A stretch of 64,000 nt of DNA from Sipunculus nudus. Taxonomy: Eukaryota > Annelida > Sipuncula > Golfingiida > Sipunculidae. The notes beneath the pieces are model-generated. The model was not told the origin of the DNA. It did no database searches and was given only the letters and a program-made list of their open reading frames with translations. The translations under genes and the position numbers were made by a program. The DNA is taken from positions 35,781,339-35,845,338 of the forward strand of contig CM049316.1 of assembly GCA_026874595.1 (NCBI GenBank), in the 5' to 3' direction. Below, piece by piece: positions 57,955 to 64,000 of the stretch. Every line of letters begins with the position of its first letter. The stretch's first letter is position 1.

Positions 57955-59640
57955 TAAAAATCGCTGATGATCGCTGATGACACAGCAATTTTGACCCCAC
58001 ATCCAGCATGATCTGCATTCACTGATGGATCACTTTTTCAAGGACTGAAATGAATCTGGTTTGACCATCAGTCTGTACAATAAAAAAGGTCATGGGCCAT
58101 GATAAAGTCACCACCAGACACTTCCATCAATGATTATGAAGAATCTGTGAACCAGTTCACCTACCGCAGCTCAACCTTTGCAAAAAAAAACTAGAATATC
58201 AGCAGAAGCTGACAAAAGCCCTCAGCCAAAAGAACAGTGTTTAGAGGTGGAAACAGTAAAAAGTACTAAATATCTGTTCTCACATGGATGTATATCTGTA
58301 CATGTCTCAGTTATAAATTTAAAATGGAGAGGTATGTACCATGATTCATAACAATCAACCAAATGCTTCCTGAAAAATAAGCTTCTAAGTTTCATTCTAT
58401 TATAAGCTCTGTGACTTTGAAAAGTAGGTCAAGGTCACCCATCGTCGAACTTGACCAAGATTTTGTCAATATACATCTTCACCAAAGAAATAAAATTCCT
58501 ATTGTGAATCCTTTTAGAGATATCCCGCTCACAAGGCTGAAGTTGAAAAATCCAAGAAAAATTAATTTAAAATCAGAAATTGTAGGTGGCACCCCTGAAC
58601 TTGTGTAGCAGTTACAGACTATCAGTCACTATGATCATAGTAAGTATTGTGAAAATCCACCCAATGGTTCCTGAGAAATAAGCTTCTAAATGTTTTTTCT
58701 ATAATCAGCTCTAAAACGTAGAAAAATAGGTCAAGGTCACCCATCTTCAAACTTGACTGAGATTTTGTCAATAAACATCTTCACCGAAAAAATAAAATTC
58801 CTACGGTGAATCCTTTTAGAGATATACCGCTCACAAGCCCAAAGTTGAAAAATCCGATAAAAATTCATTAAAATCATAAATTGTAGGTGGCGCCACCAAA
58901 CTTGTGTAGCAGGTACAGACTATCAGTCCTAATAATCACAGTAAGTTTTGTGAAAATCCACCAATGGTTCCTGAGTAATAAGCATCTAAGTGTTTTTTCT
59001 ATAATCAGCTCTAAAATGTAGAAAAATAGGTCAAGGTCACCAATCTTCGAACTTGACCGAGATTTTGTCGATATACATCTTTACAGAGGAAATAAAAATC
59101 TGATGGTGAATCCTTTACAAGATATCCCGCTCACAAGGTAAAAGTTAACAGACGCCAGACAGCCGGACGGACGAACAGCTTGGGTGACGACAATAGCCCA
59201 TCAGCCTAAGGGCTGAGGGCTAAAAAAACTCTCTCTAGATGCTAAGGCTGACAAGAGGATTTGGAAGGCAGCCAAAACATTGGTGCACCTCCCTACTCAA
59301 GTGTGAATTGACCTAACACTGAAAATGAAAACAAAGCTGGCAGTATGCAATGCACATTACTGTATGGCAGTGAGACATGGACAACTTATGCCAGAAAGGA
59401 GAGAAGACTCAATACCTTCAATTTAAGAAGTAATCGCCATATATATCCTAGATATTTTGGCAAAACAAACTATCCAAAAATGAAGTCCTTTCCTGCATGT
59501 ACATATTGCTTGAACAAAGCAGGCTGCCCAGCTGGGCCACGCCTACTGCCTGAAGAATGACGACATTCTGAAGAAAATCTTCTATGGAAACAAAGTCAGA
59601 AAGAAGAACCACCAAATGTACAAAAAACAAGGGACCCATG
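57955..59640 (+). pseudogene. Broken non-LTR retrotransposon (LINE) reverse-transcriptase remnant split by an insertion
   Basis: 57955-58190 shows the RT ADD box (ADDTAIL frame) disrupted by a 10-bp duplication, and then VNQFTYRSSTFA. 59230-59640 resumes with DKRIWKAAKTL and LLYGSETWTTYARKERRLN, and in a shifted frame LGHAYCLKNDDILKKIFYG, the typical C-terminal RT region of LINE polyproteins in many animals. There are multiple stops and frameshifts. The two parts are separated by the family B element at ~58213-59225. Confidence 0.85.
58213..59225 (+). mobile_element. Pearl/HINE-type element, family B, inserted in the LINE
   Basis: The left AGCCCTCAGCC (58217-58227) is the inverse of the right GGCTGAGGGCT inside a hairpin at 59194-59222. 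There are about 2.7 tandem units of ~301 bp (landmarks 'aggtcaaggtcaccc' at 58427, 58728, 59030 and GTAGGTGGC at 58582 and 58883). GCCGGACGGACGAACAG precedes the hairpin. A related right end is at 48060-48156. Confidence 0.82.
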
Positions 59641-59670
59641 GGTCAAGGGGCTCAGGCTCAGCTGAAGTTT
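59627..59670. repeat. Family A left-end-like fragment
   Basis: AACAAGGGACCCATGGGTCA followed by GCTCAGCTGA, directly after the LINE remnant. The body that follows to ~59940 ends with a GGACAGGCAAGTGGACAG motif. Confidence 0.5.
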
Positions 59671-60162
59671 GTAAAATTTTAGCAAATGCAAAAAATATGC
59701 AGATTTCTATTGTAATGTTTTTCACTTATTTAAGCATATGAGAAGCTAAGAGGAAATGGCCCTCCTACTTGGTTTTAGTAAAGTTCTAAATATATGACTG
59801 CAAAACTAATACTCTGACAAGGCTGTCATGAAGAAAACAGGAAAAGTTTTGAGATACTGTAATGCATGCATATGAAAAATTTACAGATGGACAGGCAAGT
59901 GGACAGAATGGACTGATACCTTTATTTCACTTTCAGGGGAATAATACATTCAAGTTTATTTTAATCCCTACTTTTTTAGCATATCCACTTTTTCTATTAA
60001 TAGTTTTTATCAATTCTCTTTTTAATTTACAGGTTTTATAAAATTTTAATCTGTAATAAAAAAAAATTGAAAAAAGTTAAAATATCAGAATTGTAATTTG
60101 CATCATCATTTATCTAGAGTTTAGCTCACATCAGGTAATATAAATTTATGCATAAACATATA

Positions 60163-61429
60163 CAGTGAAAACTGGGTCTAAAGGACACCTAACTTAGGCA
60201 GACAACTGGCTATAGCGGACAATATAGATAGGTCCCTTCAAAATTCCCTATATTTTATGTATAAGCGGAACCACAATAAGGCAAACACCTCACTACTGCG
60301 GACAACGGACAGCAGATTTCACCTTAAACCTACATTCTCAGAGCAAATGAACCTGAAAAATATGGACACGATATATATGCTATCTCCGGCAGACACTGGT
60401 CACTCGCCCCAGACAAGATCAAAGGCCACCGTTACTGTTGTTTATCCCGGGAGTGGAACACAAAGGATTATGCAATCCCCAGTTGCTACCTTAATGCGTA
60501 ACACAGCAAAGTGAAGCGGTTAACATGATGTCATTATTTCACGGTTGATCATTCACGCTTTGTAAGCTGCATATTATTCGCTCGAACCGAGGGGTCATTA
60601 AATTGATTAAACAGCTTCCGATTACCCATGGGTCCCTGATCTCACCACGCAGTATCTAACTCTAAACTAGCCACTTTGTTGTATAGCAGGCTGTTTGATA
60701 TTAATTAATTATTTTGCTCGATATACTTATACTGGTCTGCTCAGTGTCAAACATGTGCTCCCTCCGTAGTTGTTCGTATTGTGCTGCCGTGCACAAGCTC
60801 TTAGGGTTCGTTTAATCTCGTTTGCCATCAACATCATAGCAAACAACCATCATCAAAGAAAGTTTATTTAAGGCTAAAGCTACATTCACCTATAAAAAAA
60901 AAAACAAATTACCCCATGTTCGTGGCCATTACAATCTTTGCATTATCAACGTTGTCATTATCTTTGAGATTAACGCATTGGGACAGCTGAGCCAGGATAG
61001 TTTAGATAATGCCACCAGGTGGCACCATGTGTAATCCTAGGTGGGAGCCTACCGTATCTGAGAAAGTCGAGCTTATTAGACTGAGTGAATCAGAAAAAAA
61101 AGGGCGTACACACAATTGCAGAAGAATTTATGAACATTGTTTTACGGATGTCTTCATAGACTTTTCTCTTCGTATTGTTCAGTACTTCAGATAAGTAAAA
61201 ATAATCACAGTTTGTATATGACAATTGAAGGCATGATGTGTGTCTGAATATGTTGTATATATTCATGAAATCTGATATAATACAATAAACACATTCTTGC
61301 AGCTGTTTGTTTTATTTATTTATAATTCCTCAGTTATCAACCAAGGTCAACCTGCCTAATAAGGACACCTCACTATTAAGGACGAAATGATTGAGTCCCT
61401 AGACTGTCCGCTTTAGACAGGTCTCACTG
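60163..61429 (+). mobile_element. Pogo/Tigger-like DNA transposon, decayed, 1.27 kb
   Basis: Left end CAGTGAAAACTGGGTCTAAA and right end (reverse) CAGTGAGACCTGTCTAAAG are flanked by TA on both sides, the Tc1/mariner/pogo target duplication. Near 61057-61130 a frame reads VSEKVELIRLSESEKKG. After a frameshift at an A8 run it continues HTIAEEF, the look of the CENP-B/pogo N-terminal helix-turn-helix. The rest of the transposase is missing. Confidence 0.85.
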
Positions 61430-61556
61430 TATTTTATTATTATTAAATCATCTCTGCAATAATTAATTACTGGAATAAATATTCAATTTCACTCTTGGTG
61501 AAGTTTTTACTCTTCTGAAGTAATTAAGGAATAACAGATGAAATGATAATGTACGC

Positions 61557-63733
61557 ATGCTGTAAACATTAAATCAACAGTGCTTACAGGAAAAAAACAT
61601 GTCATGGTCAAATTTGGGCGAAATTTAAGGTACTGATTTTTTATTTATGCTTATTACTTTAAAAATTTGCAAAATTCAGATCTAATGTTAATAATAATAT
61701 AATCAGAGTGGAACGGGTGAAGTGAGGCATGGATTGAGTGGCAAGGGAAAATAGAGTGAAGTGTGTTGCATTTTAGCATAGATGTCTGCAGCTGAAATGT
61801 GTACGTAGGTTGTGCCTCCTACCACAAAACCCAGAAAGCTGTGCAAGATGTATACATATGCAAAATTTTAGGCAGATAAGTCAAACCCCTACATGTATAT
61901 GAGTGATTTTATCCCACAGCAGACAAACAGAAGGACTTGTGCAAAAATGGTGGCAGGTGGCGCCACCAATTTTGGGTATGATTAAGAGCTATGTGAGATC
62001 TATACTCATGCAAAATTTCAGGGGGATATGTCCAACCAGTCCTGAGATATAAGCCTGAATGTCTGCAGCATTAACATACATGTAGGTGGCATCAACTGCC
62101 AAAAAATCAAAAAAGCTATCCAAGATGTATAAACACGCCAAATTTTAGGCAGATAAGTCAAACCACTGCCGAGATATGAGTTATTTTATCCCATGGCTGA
62201 CAAACAGACGGACGCAGTGCAAAAATGGTTGCAGGTTGTCCCTCCAGTATTGTGTATGATAAAGAGCTATGTGAGATCTAAACCCATGCAAAATTATTGC
62301 CCAATTGGTCAAACGGTTCCTTAGATATGAGCTTGGATGTCTGCAGCGTAAACTAAAATGTAGGTGGCAACACCTGTCATAATATCAAGAAAGCTGTTCA
62401 GGATGTATAAACCTGCAAAATTTTAGGCAGATAAGTCAAACCACTGCCGAGATATGAGTGATTTTATCCCACGGCAGACAAACAGACGGACGCTGTGCAA
62501 AAATGGTTGCAGGTGGTGCCACCAGTTTTGCGAATAATAAAGAGCTATGTGAGATCTAAACCCATGCAAAATTATTGCCCAATTGGTCAAACGGTTCCTT
62601 AGATATGAGCTTGGATGTCTGCAGCGTAAACTAAAATGTAGGTGGCAACACCTGTCATAATATCATGAAAGCTGTTCAGGATGTATAAACCTGCAAAATT
62701 TTAGGCAGATAAGTCAAACCACTGCCGAGATATGAGTGATTTTATCCCACGGCAGACAAACAGACGGATGCTGTGCAAAAATGGTTGCAGGTGGTGCCAC
62801 CAGTTTTTCGAATAATAAAGAGCTATGTGAGATCCATACACATGCAAATTTTCAGGAAGATACGTCAAACCAGTCCGGAGATATAAGCATGGATGTCTGC
62901 AGTGTGAACGTAATGAAGGTGGTGCCACATGTCATAAAATCAAGAAAGCTATCCAGGATGTATATGCATGCCAAATTTCAGGTGAATTAGTCAAACCACT
63001 GAAGAGATATGAGTGATTTTAACCCAAGGCAGACGAACAGATGGACACTGTGCAAACATGGTTGCAGGTGGCTCCACCATTTTTGTGTATGTTATAAAGC
63101 TATCCAAGGGCTACATTTGTACAAAATTTTTTTCCTGATCGGTCAAATGGTTCCCAAGATATGTGGCTTTATGTGTGGAAACAGACGCACAAATGGACGC
63201 TGGGCAGAGAGGAAAGGTCAGAGGTCAACACAAACTGGTTAGGCACCAGTTCACATGTGACCTGATAATTGGTGTAAGTATCGGAAAAATCAGTCCAGTA
63301 GTCTCAGAAAAGTTCTCCAGAAACAAACGCGGCTGCGGCGGAACCAGGTCAAAACATAGTATCCCTAAAACTTTGATTTGGTGGATACAATTACAGATTA
63401 CTGACATAATTTCTTGTATGTATATAGGAAATATAGAGGAATACGTATATGAAATATGATCAAAAACAGATGAGTGGTTTTCATTTTTGGCAGCCTTGAA
63501 GTGTAACAGTGGGTTTTTAATTGAAAATTGAGGTTTTTCCTTAATATCTCGAAGGGATGAAGCCCTAGTGACCCATGGAAGGAAATTTTGGTGACATCTA
63601 AAAGTATGTAAAATTTTGGATTTGTAGGTCCAACAGTTTCAAAATGTGCCCTGTTAACAGCTGGACAGACGGACGACTGATGAAAGACCATGACTATAGG
63701 TCAGATGACTTATAGTCAGTCAGCTGAGCTAAA
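61557..63733 (+). mobile_element. Pearl/HINE-type element, family A, with a 278-bp core array
   Basis: The left flank 61600-61690 is the reverse of 11796-11890. The array of 278-bp units (61760-63260) is the same core as at 40200-41510. The right flank 63400-63690 is the same as 45715-46020. Microsatellite GGACAGACGGACGAC, then a hairpin at 63698-63730 with a 4-base duplication (CAGT) in the stem. Confidence 0.8.
61770..63200 (+). repeat. 278-bp tandem core units, array 2
   Basis: 'ggtggcaggtgg' / 'ggttgcaggtgg' landmarks at about 61950, 62228, 62506, 62784 and 63061. Two adjoining units (62290-62560 and 62570-62840) are nearly identical, so this array has been homogenised recently. Confidence 0.92.
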
Positions 63734-63834
63734 AAGTCACAGGAAAAATAATCACAGGAAAAAAAGTCACAAATTTGGTCAGAAATAATTTCATGGAAAA
63801 AATTTAAGTCACAAATTTGGGTAGAACCTACAAG

Positions 63835-63996
63835 TAATGGACACTGATGGGACCAGACATTTTGCCCACATTAGAGAGGTGCCGTTAGTAGGGAGGGTAT
63901 AGATTTTGGGACATACTTTTAAGGGACTGCTCTTAAGTGGCCATAAATAGGAGGTGACCTTTGTACAGAGGTACCTGTAAGGAGAGGTTCCACTGT
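63835..63996 (-). mobile_element. End of a pogo/Tigger-like element at the window edge
   Basis: Read from 63996 leftward on the minus strand: CAGTGGAACCTCTCCTTACA, flanked by TA. Only one end is recognised. Confidence 0.5.
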
Positions 63997-64000
63997 ATAT

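Larger units (their letters stand above)
43906..64000 (-). other. Long repeat-filled interval upstream of the first TBC1D31 exon seen
   Basis: On the gene's sense strand this interval lies before exon 43757-43905, so it is a 5' intron of at least 20 kb unless undetected exons lie within it. I looked for the WD-region signatures expected there (WDLD, HESS, NIYVFDL types) and found none. Confidence 0.55.

Noticed and set aside
60257-60514. 85-codon plus-strand frame
   Set aside because: It lies inside the pogo/Tigger-like element next to its left end; the composition does not resemble a transposase domain.

Overview
This is eukaryotic genomic DNA: AT-rich, intron-dense and full of repeats. The two genes are animal genes. 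The dispersed repeats have the build described for oyster 'pearl' elements and related Helentron-derived elements (HINEs): a short subterminal inverted repeat, tandem core units, a GACGG-type microsatellite and a 3' hairpin. A lophotrochozoan, most likely a bivalve mollusc, is my best guess; the species cannot be told from this window.

Layout. (1) 1-2.5 kb: upstream DNA with two TA-rich microsatellites. (2) 2.5-14.65 kb, plus strand: a complete 15-coding-exon gene for a 303-residue RING / coiled-coil / Ser-Pro-rich protein of the RNF212/RNF212B (ZIP3) family, which promotes meiotic crossovers. (3) 14.66-16.2 kb: short intergenic stretch with one dispersed repeat. (4) 16.2-43.9 kb, minus strand: 20 coding exons of TBC1D31 (WDR67), a centrosome/centriolar-satellite protein, from late in the WD40 region through the TBC domain and long coiled coil to the stop codon. 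The first ~170 residues were not found and probably lie past 64 kb. The two genes converge tail to tail. (5) 43.9-64 kb: no TBC1D31 exon seen. This is a long 5' intron made of minisatellites, pearl/HINE-type elements, a broken LINE with an element inserted in it, and a pogo/Tigger-like DNA transposon. One exon-like open stretch (53408-53546, minus) remains unexplained.

The most unusual feature is a ~1.75 kb, ~44-copy minisatellite (32533-34279) of 39/40-bp units. It starts exactly at the 3' end of a TBC1D31 exon, and every unit I read carries a copy of that exon end plus its 5' splice site. It is therefore an array of duplicated splice donors. The units next to the exon are 39 bp and keep the reading frame. 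A second notable pattern is the palindrome GGTGGCGCCACC, which recurs in core units of otherwise different repeat families.

Exon boundaries were set by hand from GT-AG sites, reading-frame continuity and similarity to remembered human proteins; no database search was run.
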